18,950 bases of DNA from JBBTSQ01 sp038078755 (lineage in GTDB: Bacteria > Patescibacteriota > Minisyncoccia > Phycocordibacterales > JBAYGS01), in NCBI GenBank assembly GCA_038078755.1, contig JBBTSQ010000011.1, positions 1 through 18,950 on the forward strand, given 5' to 3'. Shown piece by piece: positions 13,356-18,950 of this stretch. The notes below the pieces were generated by a model, which had not been told where the DNA came from, ran no database searches, and saw nothing but the letters and a program-made list of their open reading frames with translations. Position numbers and translations under genes: made by a program. Every line of letters begins with the position of its first letter. The first letter of the stretch is position 1.

Positions 13356-14279
13356 ATGAAATACGTTGGAAATAGATGCCTCGGCAGTCTTTTGGTGCTG
13401 ATAATCACTCTCTTTGTCGGGGTTACTGGTGCTTTTGCGGTAGAAAACCCCCTCGCCACAGTCGATCCGAAGTCGGTAGGCTCAACCCTTGAAGTCCACA
13501 TTACCGATGATGGTAAAATGATCCTTCATGGAGCACAGGTGATTCAGGTCGCAGGCACCACTTTCTATGCACGAAGTATGTGGGGGAATTCGTCAATGCG
13601 ATGGATTGTCCGTACCGATGAGAATACAAAGGTGACTCGACGATTTGATACCAGTACTTCAGTGGCCGAGATACGGCCCGGTGACATTATCTCTGTCGAA
13701 GGCGAATTTTTAGCCGGTTCGGATTCTATCTCCGTGGTGGCGAAAAAGATCAAAGACTGGTCGCTTGCAACCGATAAGGCAGAGTTTGCGGGAGTGATTA
13801 CCACCATTTCAACTACCACTACAGCCTTCACCATAAAGACTGCTTCGGGGAATGTTCTTACGGTGGCTGTCGGTCCCTCGACCTCTATTATCAAAGGCGT
13901 TATTGGAGCGAGTTTTGATCGACTTTCAGTCGGTGAACGAGTAACGTCTGCCACAGGTAGTTATAACCATGTCACCAAGCTTTTGACTGCTGACGCGATC
14001 AGGCTCCATCAGGATCAGTCGGTTTTTAAACCGCGTAATTTTCAGGGCACCTTGCGCAGTATTTCCGGCACGACACTGCCTGCGGTGATGGTGCTCACTA
14101 TTTCTGGCAAAAATTACACAGTTGAGATGAATGAAAAGACTGAGGTAATGAATCGCAAAAAAGCGGCGGTGGGACTCAAGCGCTTTCTAATCGATGATAC
14201 GGTGCGCATCTACGGCACAATTAAGAAAGATAATCTGACCACCATTGTGGCGGAAGTGGTCCGGAACGTAGATTTGTAA
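13356..14279 (+). CDS. Exported DUF5666-type protein
   Basis: A 307-residue protein with a classic signal peptide: basic start, hydrophobic residues 9-27 and AFA as the likely cleavage site near residue 28. The mature part reads as three similar beta-rich modules (about 60-135, 140-220 and 228-305). Each runs from a short FxGxI/L-xxI start (EFAGVITTIS, NFQGTLRSIS) through a V-x-V strand to a turn with VG(E/D) or D(T/D)VRIYG. This is the pattern of DUF5666 OB-like repeats, which are common in exported Patescibacteria proteins. No catalytic motif is visible. It is a single gene followed by a stack of terminators. Confidence 0.7.
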   Translation: MKYVGNRCLGSLLVLIITLFVGVTGAFAVENPLATVDPKSVGSTLEVHITDDGKMILHGAQVIQVAGTTFYARSMWGNSSMRWIVRTDENTKVTRRFDTSTSVAEIRPGDIISVEGEFLAGSDSISVVAKKIKDWSLATDKAEFAGVITTISTTTTAFTIKTASGNVLTVAVGPSTSIIKGVIGASFDRLSVGERVTSATGSYNHVTKLLTADAIRLHQDQSVFKPRNFQGTLRSISGTTLPAVMVLTISGKNYTVEMNEKTEVMNRKKAAVGLKRFLIDDTVRIYGTIKKDNLTTIVAEVVRNVDL

Positions 14280-14291
14280 ACTGGGATAAAA

Positions 14292-14319
14292 AACTGACAA
14301 CTGACAACTCACAACCAGA
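14292..14319 (+). repeat. ACAACTN heptad repeat, copy 2
   Basis: Units ACTGACA ACTGACA ACTCACA ACCAGA with a 7-nt period, lying between the stop of the DUF5666 gene and its terminator. Confidence 0.55.
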
Positions 14320-14322
14320 AGA

Positions 14323-14359
14323 AAAAGTCCCGAAATTGCGGAGCAATTTCGGGACTTTT
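14323..14359 (+). terminator. Terminator of the DUF5666 gene
   Basis: A 17-bp perfect stem AAAAGTCCCGAAATTGC (14323-14339) with 14343-14359, GGA loop; the right arm ends in TTTT. It is symmetrical enough to work in both directions. Confidence 0.75.
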
Positions 14360-14364
14360 AGGAC

Positions 14365-14486
14365 AACGGCTCACTGGTTTTTTGGCAAAACCAGTGAGCC
14401 GTTCGTTTTGTGGCGAGGCTCTGTAGAGCCGTTTTTTAAAGGCTCAACCCAAACCAGTGAGCCGTTCTCCACAACTGGAGCTTTTT
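14365..14486 (+). terminator. Stack of four more hairpins before trhO
   Basis: In order: AACGGCTCACTGGTTTT with its exact complement (14365-14403, 17 bp); GGCTCTGTAGAGCC (14417-14430) followed by six T, a good terminator; GGCTCA/TGAGCC (14441-14463); and CTCCA/TGGAG (14467-14480) followed by CTTTTT. With the hairpin at 14323 this makes five hairpins in 165 bp. The first two resemble the hairpins at 4859-4926. Confidence 0.6.
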
Positions 14487-14531
14487 CGGGAATTAGCTCG
14501 GTAGTGATAACGTGATTTTTTGGTCAATCTG

Positions 14532-14540
14532 TGCTAGATT
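14532..14540 (+). promoter_or_regulatory. Extended -10 promoter of trhO
   Basis: TGC followed by TAGATT (14535-14540); the ATG at 14550 begins 9 nt later. Confidence 0.45.
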
Positions 14541-14549
14541 TTACTCACT

Positions 14550-15467
14550 ATGAATAGTGATGGTGAATTTCAAGTGCTTTTGTTTTATAAATACGTGCCG
14601 ATTGCCGACCCGACTGCTCTTATGCTTTCGCAAAAAGAGCTCTGTGGTCGGCTCGGTATGACTGGCCGAACAATCGTGGCGTCTGAAGGGATCAACGCTA
14701 CTCTCGAGGGCAGTACTGATGCGGTCGCTGAATATGTGCGGGTGATGCGTGCTGACTCGCGATTTACTGATCTTGATATTAAATACAGTGGAGGGACGGG
14801 GAAGCTTTTTCCCCGATTATCGGTAAAAGTGCGTAAAGAAATTGTGTCGAGTTATTGGGGTGTCAATCTTGATCCGAAAAAGATGACCGGCACCTATCTT
14901 GAGCCGGAAGCATTCGAGCAGATGCGTCTTTCACATGATGATGTGGTGGTGATCGACATGCGAAATGACTACGAATTTTTGGTAGGACATTTTGACGGTT
15001 CGGTATTGCCACCAATGAAGAATTTTCGAGATCTGGCGCAGGTATTGCCAGCGCTGGAGCAATATAAAAATAAAAAAGTGGTGCCGGTCTGTACCGGAGG
15101 TATTCGGTGTGAAAAGGCGTCAGCTTTTTTAAAACAAAACGGCTTCAAAGAGGTGTATCAGATTCATGGCGGAATGGTACGATATCTCGAGAAGTTTCCG
15201 TACGGGATGTTTAAAGGCAAGCTCTATGTTTTTGATGGACGCAATGCGATCGGCTATGGCAAGGATGGGAAGGGAAATGGGGTGGTGGGCCGTTGTGGAA
15301 GATGTCAACAAGAGGCAGAACGCTATGTCAATTGTGCCAACCTCGCCTGTCACGATCATTTTATCTGTTGCGAGCAGTGTGAGCCAGATCCTGATAAGGC
15401 GTACTGTTCTCACTGTGCAGTAGAGTCAGTTGCCGGTCTCTCAATGTTGTCTGTCTCTAAGATCTAA
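14550..15467 (+). CDS. trhO: tRNA uridine(34) hydroxylase TrhO (rhodanese family, UPF0176)
   Basis: A 305-residue protein. TrhO hydroxylates U34 in the tRNA anticodon as a first step toward 5-(carboxy)methoxyuridine. Residues 1-110 are the N-terminal domain with ASEGINATLEGS (44-55), a hallmark of the family. Residues 122-220 are a rhodanese domain with VVVIDMRNDYEF and the active loop CTGGIRCEKA, whose Cys181 is the catalytic Cys. The C-terminus (249-289) has CxxC pairs at Cys249/Cys252, Cys274/Cys277 and Cys286/Cys289 plus Cys262 and Cys267, which probably bind zinc. Length and motif order are normal for the family. It is isolated upstream by a stack of terminators. Confidence 0.93.
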   Translation: MNSDGEFQVLLFYKYVPIADPTALMLSQKELCGRLGMTGRTIVASEGINATLEGSTDAVAEYVRVMRADSRFTDLDIKYSGGTGKLFPRLSVKVRKEIVSSYWGVNLDPKKMTGTYLEPEAFEQMRLSHDDVVVIDMRNDYEFLVGHFDGSVLPPMKNFRDLAQVLPALEQYKNKKVVPVCTGGIRCEKASAFLKQNGFKEVYQIHGGMVRYLEKFPYGMFKGKLYVFDGRNAIGYGKDGKGNGVVGRCGRCQQEAERYVNCANLACHDHFICCEQCEPDPDKAYCSHCAVESVAGLSMLSVSKI

Positions 15468-15469
15468 GC

Positions 15470-15582
15470 AAAGAAAAAGCCTGTGCGCTGAATCGGAGAA
15501 TGCACGCCCCGGGATCAGCACACAGGCAAGGGTCTCGCAAGAGGAATTTCACGAGATTCCCTTAAAGGAATACACTAATCTA
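15470..15582 (-). ncRNA. Putative small RNA of about 113 nt
   Basis: The minus strand shows a complete transcription unit without a reading frame of note: TTGCCT, 16 nt, TATAAT (15616 down to 15589), then hairpin AUUCC/GGAAU, a helix GGG..CUCG/CGAG..CCC (15533-15564 region), and a final strong stem GCCTGTGTGCTGATC with its partner (15479-15527), followed by TTTTTCTT. The first two helices share the GGGAAU segment and exclude each other. It ends against the 3' end of trhO. I could not match it to 6S, SRP or tmRNA. The final hairpin could also just be a terminator for readthrough toward trhO. Confidence 0.5.
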
Positions 15583-15588
15583 CTTTCT

Positions 15589-15616
15589 ATTATACCAAAA
15601 TCAAATATAAAGGCAA
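15589..15616 (-). promoter_or_regulatory. Promoter of the putative small RNA
   Basis: Minus-strand TTGCCT (plus 15611-15616), a 16-nt spacer and a perfect TATAAT (plus 15589-15594). It is the best -35/-10 pair in the window. Confidence 0.55.
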
Positions 15617-15672
15617 GGGGTACGGTACGGTATCTGGCAAAGTCCTTTTTCCTACCCAAAATCGGTCTCATT

Positions 15673-15681
15673 TGATACTAT
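15673..15681 (+). promoter_or_regulatory. Extended -10 promoter of the Gmad2 gene
   Basis: TGA followed by TACTAT (15676-15681). The ATG at 15690 begins 8 nt later, which favours it over an in-frame TTG at 15672 lying inside the promoter. Confidence 0.5.
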
Positions 15682-15689
15682 ACGTATCT

Positions 15690-16274
15690 ATGATCTCTTT
15701 ACCAAAAGCCCTGATAGTCGTGGCACTATTCCTTGTGGTGGTATGGGCTTTTTTTGCCTTTGATATTGGTCGGACAGATAAAACCGATGTTCCTGTTCTA
15801 ACTTTCACACACTGTGAAGGTGTGGGGAAGATTTCTGATACGCTTCCTAGAGTTTGTGTGACACCCGACGGACGTTCTTTCACAGAGTCTGTCACCAATG
15901 AAGAGTCTCTTCTCGATATGATTCGAGTGACCACTCCTCGTCCAAGTATGTATATCACCAGTCCGCTGATGATTGAGGGGTTTGCGCTGGGGATGTGGTT
16001 TTTTGAGGGGTCTTTTCCGGTGAGACTTATTGATCAAGATGGAAAAACGATTGCTTCAGGTATTGCCTACGCTCAAGACGAGTGGATGACGGAAGCATTT
16101 GTGCCGTTTCGAGCGGAGCTGACATTTTCGACAACCCACAGGGGTGTCGGTAAATTGATTTTGCAAAAAGATAATCCATCAGGAGAGCCATCAAGAGATC
16201 AAGCGCTCACCATGCTACTGCCATTTTTAACTCCGTATGCCGAAATTAAGACTTCGGATGCAGTCGATGAATAA
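15690..16274 (+). CDS. Anchored Gmad2-domain protein
   Basis: A 194-residue protein with a signal anchor at residues 6-23. A short linker holds two Cys (THCEG, RVCVTPDG), possibly a disulfide. The Gmad2 immunoglobulin-like domain (about 85-180) shows the family pattern: ITSPLMIEGFALGMWFFEGSFPVRLID, then GKTIASGIAYA, DEWMTEAFVPFRAELTF and GVGKLILQKDNPSGEP. Gmad2 was named from spore-germination proteins but is frequent in Patescibacteria, where its role outside the membrane is unknown. A methyltransferase gene starts 5 nt after its stop, so the two probably form an operon. Confidence 0.85.
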   Translation: MISLPKALIVVALFLVVVWAFFAFDIGRTDKTDVPVLTFTHCEGVGKISDTLPRVCVTPDGRSFTESVTNEESLLDMIRVTTPRPSMYITSPLMIEGFALGMWFFEGSFPVRLIDQDGKTIASGIAYAQDEWMTEAFVPFRAELTFSTTHRGVGKLILQKDNPSGEPSRDQALTMLLPFLTPYAEIKTSDAVDE

Positions 16275-16279
16275 TTACT

Positions 16280-17059
16280 ATGGATACACCTCAAAAAAAG
16301 AAGACACTTGATACGTCGTGGCAATCAGTTGCAAGCTGGTATGACGTACTGCTTGAAACAGATCAGGATAGCTATCAAGCACAAGTAATTGCCCCAAATC
16401 TGTTGCGTATACTTGGAATGGTCTCGGGCAAGCGAATACTCGATCTTGCTTGTGGGCAGGGGTATTTTTCCCGAATACTTCATGAAGCTGGAGCTATGGT
16501 ACATGGTGTCGACGCCTCGTCTGATCTGATCGCTCGCGCCAAGAAGCAATCCTCCCCAGCTGTCGAATTTCACACATGTCAGTCAGACAATCTCTTGGGT
16601 ATCGCCCAGAATAGTTTTGATGCGGTGATCTGTATACTCGCCATCCAAAATATTGAAAAATTAAACGAGACTTGTGCTGAAGTGGCTCGGGTACTCAAAC
16701 CGGGAGGGACGGTGGTTGTGGTCCTTAACCATCCCGCTTTTCGAATCCCGAAACGAAGCAGTTGGGGGATTGATGAGCAAACACTGCTCCAATATCGCAG
16801 AGTAGACGGGTATATGTCTGAATCAAGAGTGGAGATTGATATGCACCCCTCCGCTTCTGGTAAAAAAGTAACCACGATTTCTTTTCATCGACCACTCCAA
16901 GTCTTTTTCAAGGCGTTGACTAAAAATGGTTTTGCAATTACTCGGCTAGAAGAGTGGATGTCCCACAAGGTGTCCGAAGCGGGACCAAAGAAGGTGATGG
17001 AGGATAGGGCAAGAAAAGAGTTCCCACTCTTTATGATGATCGAAGCAAAGAAAAACTAA
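16280..17059 (+). CDS. Class I SAM-dependent methyltransferase
   Basis: A 259-residue cytoplasmic protein. SAM-binding motif I is ILDLACGQG (residues 53-61), the acidic ribose-binding end of strand 2 is Asp78 (HGVDAS), motif post-I/II is FDAVICILAIQNI, and motif III is LKPGGTVVVVLNHP. This is the Methyltransf_11/25 type, which covers small-molecule, lipid and quinone methylation, and the substrate cannot be told. The insertion after NHPAFRIPKRSSWG, with DEQTLLQYRRVDGY, matches a common CPR subtype. It lies 5 nt after the Gmad2 gene with no promoter or Shine-Dalgarno site between. Confidence 0.85.
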   Translation: MDTPQKKKTLDTSWQSVASWYDVLLETDQDSYQAQVIAPNLLRILGMVSGKRILDLACGQGYFSRILHEAGAMVHGVDASSDLIARAKKQSSPAVEFHTCQSDNLLGIAQNSFDAVICILAIQNIEKLNETCAEVARVLKPGGTVVVVLNHPAFRIPKRSSWGIDEQTLLQYRRVDGYMSESRVEIDMHPSASGKKVTTISFHRPLQVFFKALTKNGFAITRLEEWMSHKVSEAGPKKVMEDRARKEFPLFMMIEAKKN

Positions 17060-17089
17060 CAATTTACAACTGACAACTTACGATCAGAG
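17056..17089 (+). repeat. ACAACTN heptad repeat, copy 3
   Basis: Units ACAATTT ACAACTG ACAACTT ACGATCA then GAGG, starting at the stop codon of the methyltransferase gene. It is the left arm of an inverted pair with 17156-17186. Confidence 0.55.
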
Positions 17090-17106
17090 GGGATACGAAA
17101 GAGAGA

Positions 17107-17158
17107 AATAAGAAGGGGCGAGCGGANNNNNNNNNNGCGGCGCGCCCCCCTTCTTATT
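17107..17158. terminator. Terminator-like palindrome interrupted by the N gap
   Basis: AATAAGAAGGGGCG (17107-17120) is inverted at 17143-17158 with two extra C. The GC-rich middle contains the ten N. The assembly probably failed here because of the strong hairpin. Confidence 0.5.
17127..17136. other. Scaffold gap of 10 N
   Basis: Ten N in the centre of a palindrome. The true gap length is unknown and the joined ends may not be adjacent. Confidence 0.98.
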
Positions 17159-17186
17159 GTCAGTTGTTCATTGTGAGTTGTGTGTT
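17156..17186 (-). repeat. ACAACTN heptad repeat, copy 4
   Basis: On the minus strand: ACACA CAACTCA CAATGAA CAACTGA CAAT. It is inverted relative to copy 3, and its end runs into the -10 box of the glutaredoxin gene. Confidence 0.55.
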
Positions 17187-17191
17187 AAAAT
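17183..17191 (+). promoter_or_regulatory. Extended -10 promoter of the glutaredoxin gene
   Basis: TGT followed by TAAAAT (17186-17191); the ATG at 17198 begins 6 nt later. Confidence 0.45.
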
Positions 17192-17197
17192 TATCTG

Positions 17198-17437
17198 ATG
17201 ATAATTTTATACACAAAAACAGGCTGTCCGTGGTGTCTCGAAGCCCTTCGTTTCTTGCGAAGTCATGACGTGCCTTTTGAAGAACGAGAAGTACTTGGCA
17301 ACAAAGCCTATTTCGATGAGCTGGTGAAAAAATCAGGGCAAAACAAGACCCCGACTCTTGATCTTGACGGCGAAATTCTTGCTGATACAGATGCCCAAGC
17401 GATTGAGATATTTTTGAAAGAACATAAGATGCTATAG
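17198..17437 (+). CDS. Glutaredoxin-like protein
   Basis: A 79-residue thioredoxin-fold protein. The active site is TGCPWC (Cys10, Cys13) after the first strand, followed by the helix CLEALRFLRSHDVPFEEREV. The cis-Pro loop is KTPTLDLDG (Thr51-Pro52) and the C-terminal helix is typical. The length equals small NrdH/GrxA-type redoxins, which pass electrons to class I ribonucleotide reductase or mixed disulfides. With NrdA/NrdB in the same window it may be their donor, though it lies 11 kb away and is in its own transcription unit. Patescibacteria often lack glutathione synthesis, so the reducing partner is open. Confidence 0.88.
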   Translation: MIILYTKTGCPWCLEALRFLRSHDVPFEEREVLGNKAYFDELVKKSGQNKTPTLDLDGEILADTDAQAIEIFLKEHKML

Positions 17438-17438
17438 A

Positions 17439-17536
17439 AAATTTCTAAGTTCTAATTTCTAATCCCCGATAGAGAAAAGCCCTAGAAATTGCTAGGGATT
17501 TTCTCTTTGTTAGAAATTATAATTTAGGAATTAGGT
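17439..17536. repeat. TTAGAAN heptad arms flanking a terminator
   Basis: Left arm 17442-17462 (minus-strand reading ATTAGAA ATTAGAA CTTAGAA) and right arm 17510-17536 (plus-strand TTAGAAA TTATAAT TTAGGAA TTAGG) face each other around the hairpin at 17471-17506. This is the same repeat family as at 113-198. Confidence 0.55.
17471..17509. terminator. Terminator shared by glutaredoxin and MFS genes
   Basis: AGAGAAAAGCCCTAG (17471-17485) pairs with 17492-17506 at 14 of 15 positions, with a 6-nt loop. It lies between two convergent genes and is flanked by A-rich and T-rich sequence, so it can serve both. Confidence 0.65.
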
Positions 17537-17545
17537 ATTTCCAGA

Positions 17546-18706
17546 TCATCTTGTGTCTTCTAGCGCGAGGCTGTAGCGCAATCCCAAAAACATAATCAAT
17601 CCCAACACGGCAAAAATAAATTTAAAGGAGATAATCGGTAGCAGTAATATGGCAATAATCGGACTTACGACGTTGGCGAGCGGGCGAACTGCTCGGAAGA
17701 CGCTAGTAATATTGGCTTGTGTCAAAGATATCTTTTTAAAGAAATAGGTTTCGGTCATAATCTCGATCATCGCCGCTCCGACGCGCGTGGTAAACAGCAG
17801 GGCGGTCCACAATACAACATTAGCATCGACGACAAACGACATCATGGCGGTCGATAGCGCAACAATAATCAACCCGATAGACATGATTTCTTTTTCACCG
17901 AATCGTGAATCGGCTAGTCTACCCAAGGGAAGTTCGATAAACACAAATGGCAAGAGCATAATACTAAACATCGTCCCAATTTCTTTCCAGCTAAAATGAA
18001 TGTGGTCGTGGAGATAGAGTGGGGTATAAATGACCATCCAAGCAAAAAAGAACTGCATTAGGAAGCTCACTACAAACACGCCGAAAATATTTGTATCGCT
18101 TTTAATTTGGCGGATAGTGGTCTTGAGGTTAATCTTCGGGTATTTTGGATCAATAAAGCCTCGCAGATTATGGTGGGTGAGGTAGATGGTGGGAAGGAGG
18201 ACAATCGCTGCGGTAAGATAAATTTTCCAGTAGTCACCGTTGGTCATAATCATACTGGTAAGTATGGGGGCGACAATCCAGGCAATGTTGACCACGGTAA
18301 GAAACTGCCCGCGTATCTTTCCGGTAGCCTTTTCGTTCGAGACTTCTTCGAGAAATAAATCAATGTTGAATCCGACTAGGGCCACCGCCACAAAAATAAT
18401 TGCAAACAGAGGAATGACCAACCATCCAGAATTGAAAACTGAAAGTCCAATTAATGCAATAAATTCGAGACTCATCAGAAGGAGAGCGGTTCGGTAGTTC
18501 CCGATTCGATTGAGGACCCGATACAGTCCAAAGAAACTCACGATGGCTAGAATGGCGCTCACACTATAAACCAACCCCACCGATTCTTCTCCGGTAAATT
18601 GTGCGAGAAATGTTGAGCTGATATAGGCAGGGAAGACGGCGTGAAGGGTGAAGAGGAAGCCCAAGATGGAGACGGTAAAGACATTGTACGATTTTTGGGA
18701 AGGCAT
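17546..18706 (-). CDS. Major facilitator superfamily (MFS) transporter
   Basis: A 386-residue integral membrane protein with about 12 hydrophobic segments spread over its length. Between TM8 and TM9 it has ELPLGRLADSRFGEKEIMSIG, a good MFS motif A; the equivalent loop in the N-terminal half is RVLNRIGNYRT, a weaker form. The substrate cannot be told: closely similar proteins are usually annotated only as MFS transporters. The start was set at the ATG at 18706 because a TATACT box ends 7 nt before it; the in-frame ATG at 18730 would lie upstream of that promoter. It is a single gene. Confidence 0.85.
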   Translation of the reverse strand: MPSQKSYNVFTVSILGFLFTLHAVFPAYISSTFLAQFTGEESVGLVYSVSAILAIVSFFGLYRVLNRIGNYRTALLLMSLEFIALIGLSVFNSGWLVIPLFAIIFVAVALVGFNIDLFLEEVSNEKATGKIRGQFLTVVNIAWIVAPILTSMIMTNGDYWKIYLTAAIVLLPTIYLTHHNLRGFIDPKYPKINLKTTIRQIKSDTNIFGVFVVSFLMQFFFAWMVIYTPLYLHDHIHFSWKEIGTMFSIMLLPFVFIELPLGRLADSRFGEKEIMSIGLIIVALSTAMMSFVVDANVVLWTALLFTTRVGAAMIEIMTETYFFKKISLTQANITSVFRAVRPLANVVSPIIAILLLPIISFKFIFAVLGLIMFLGLRYSLALEDTR

Positions 18707-18713
18707 AGATATG

Positions 18714-18722
18714 AGTATAACA
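18714..18722 (-). promoter_or_regulatory. Extended -10 promoter of the MFS gene
   Basis: The minus strand reads TGT then TATACT; the ATG at 18706 begins 7 nt after it. Confidence 0.6.
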
Positions 18723-18753
18723 AACAACATACAACTAACAACTCACAATCAGA
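18721..18753 (+). repeat. ACAACTN heptad repeat, copy 5
   Basis: Units ACAACAT ACAACTA ACAACTC ACAATCA then GAGAG. Its left edge overlaps the upstream edge of the MFS promoter, and repeat copy B starts next to it. Confidence 0.55.
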
Positions 18754-18756
18754 GAG

Positions 18757-18840
18757 AATAAAGTCTTGCCTCGCCTAATACCCGCCCTCGTCTTCGAGGG
18801 TACGGCTTGCTGAAGGGTACGGACGAGGCAAAACTTTATT
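18757..18840 (-). repeat. 74-bp palindromic repeat, copy B, with full outer arms
   Basis: 18767-18840 matches the reverse complement of 7436-7509 at 72 of 74 positions. Here the palindrome is more complete: AATAAAGTCTTGCCTCG (18757-18773) pairs with 18824-18840 at 16 of 17 positions. The inner hairpin CCCTCG/CGAGGG is kept. It overlaps the stop codon of the frame at its right. Confidence 0.75.
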
Positions 18841-18949
18841 ACTTACTAAGCACAATTATTGCGTAACGGTTATCCGTGAACGAGAATGAGTAATCAGAGC
18901 AGGGCGAGGAGCCGAGCGGGCAGGGTGTCGCTGTCTTCAGCGACGAGCG
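18839..18949 (-). CDS. Possible C-terminal end of a pilin-like or exported protein (partial)
   Basis: The minus-strand frame is open from the window edge to a TAA at 18839-18841. Its last 36 residues include two Cys (TPCPLGSSPC) and end SDYSFSFTDNRYAIIVLSK. An aromatic beta-strand pattern close to the C-terminus resembles the ends of type IV pilin-like proteins. The fragment is short, so both its reality and its family are uncertain. Confidence 0.3.
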   Translation of the reverse strand, partial: RSSLKTATPCPLGSSPCSDYSFSFTDNRYAIIVLSK

Positions 18950-18950
18950 A

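Overview
The window looks like a scaffold from a metagenome-assembled Patescibacteria (Candidate Phyla Radiation) genome, probably of the Parcubacteria/Paceibacteria type. This rests on gene content: a CxxC-x17-CxxC zinc-ribbon protein, a Gmad2 protein, a DUF5666 protein, a short MscL and many single-pass anchored proteins of unknown function. Small genes are mostly expressed singly, and almost none has a Shine-Dalgarno sequence. A run of 10 N at 17127-17136 marks a scaffold join. The phylum call is inference; no rRNA, tRNA or ribosomal protein gene is present to test it.

Layout. 1-731: the last codons of a Gly/Ser-rich protein, then an anchored DUF192 protein. 732-6278: a class I ribonucleotide reductase locus, with nrdA and nrdB on the plus strand separated by about 1.4 kb that holds one minus-strand gene of unknown function and many palindromes. 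The nrdB product carries the residue signature of class Ic (Mn/Fe) subunits: Glu69 in place of the usual metal-binding Asp and Phe107 in place of the radical Tyr. 6408-7315: a zeta-toxin-like kinase overlapping a 64-residue protein by 4 nt. 7316-8428: palindromic repeat copy A, a zinc-ribbon protein and a winged-helix gene remnant. 8429-10986: an anchored protein of unknown function, MscL plus DUF389, and DoxX. 11044-13293: divergent YceI-like and MerT-like membrane genes, the latter overlapping or abutting an anchored MsrA-MsrB fusion. 13356-17437: a DUF5666 protein, the tRNA hydroxylase TrhO, a probable small RNA on the minus strand, a Gmad2 protein with a methyltransferase, and a glutaredoxin. 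17546-18706: an MFS transporter on the minus strand, then palindromic repeat copy B and the end of a further minus-strand reading frame.

Together the genes suggest deoxynucleotide supply (NrdA/NrdB, perhaps with the glutaredoxin as reductant), repair or buffering of oxidised envelope proteins (MsrAB, DoxX, YceI) and osmotic protection (MscL). The joint role is inferred from neighbourhood only.

The most striking signals are not genes. (1) Ten genes have an extended -10 promoter (TGn + TATACT-like) ending only 6-9 nt before the ATG, so their mRNAs should be leaderless. (2) The intergenic DNA is full of multi-armed palindromes: a 188-bp element upstream of nrdA, a perfect 19-bp inverted repeat downstream of nrdA, and a 74-bp palindromic repeat present twice in opposite orientation. 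(3) Two families of degenerate 7-nt repeats (ACAACTN and TTAGAAN) recur between genes, several times as inverted arms around a terminator-like hairpin.
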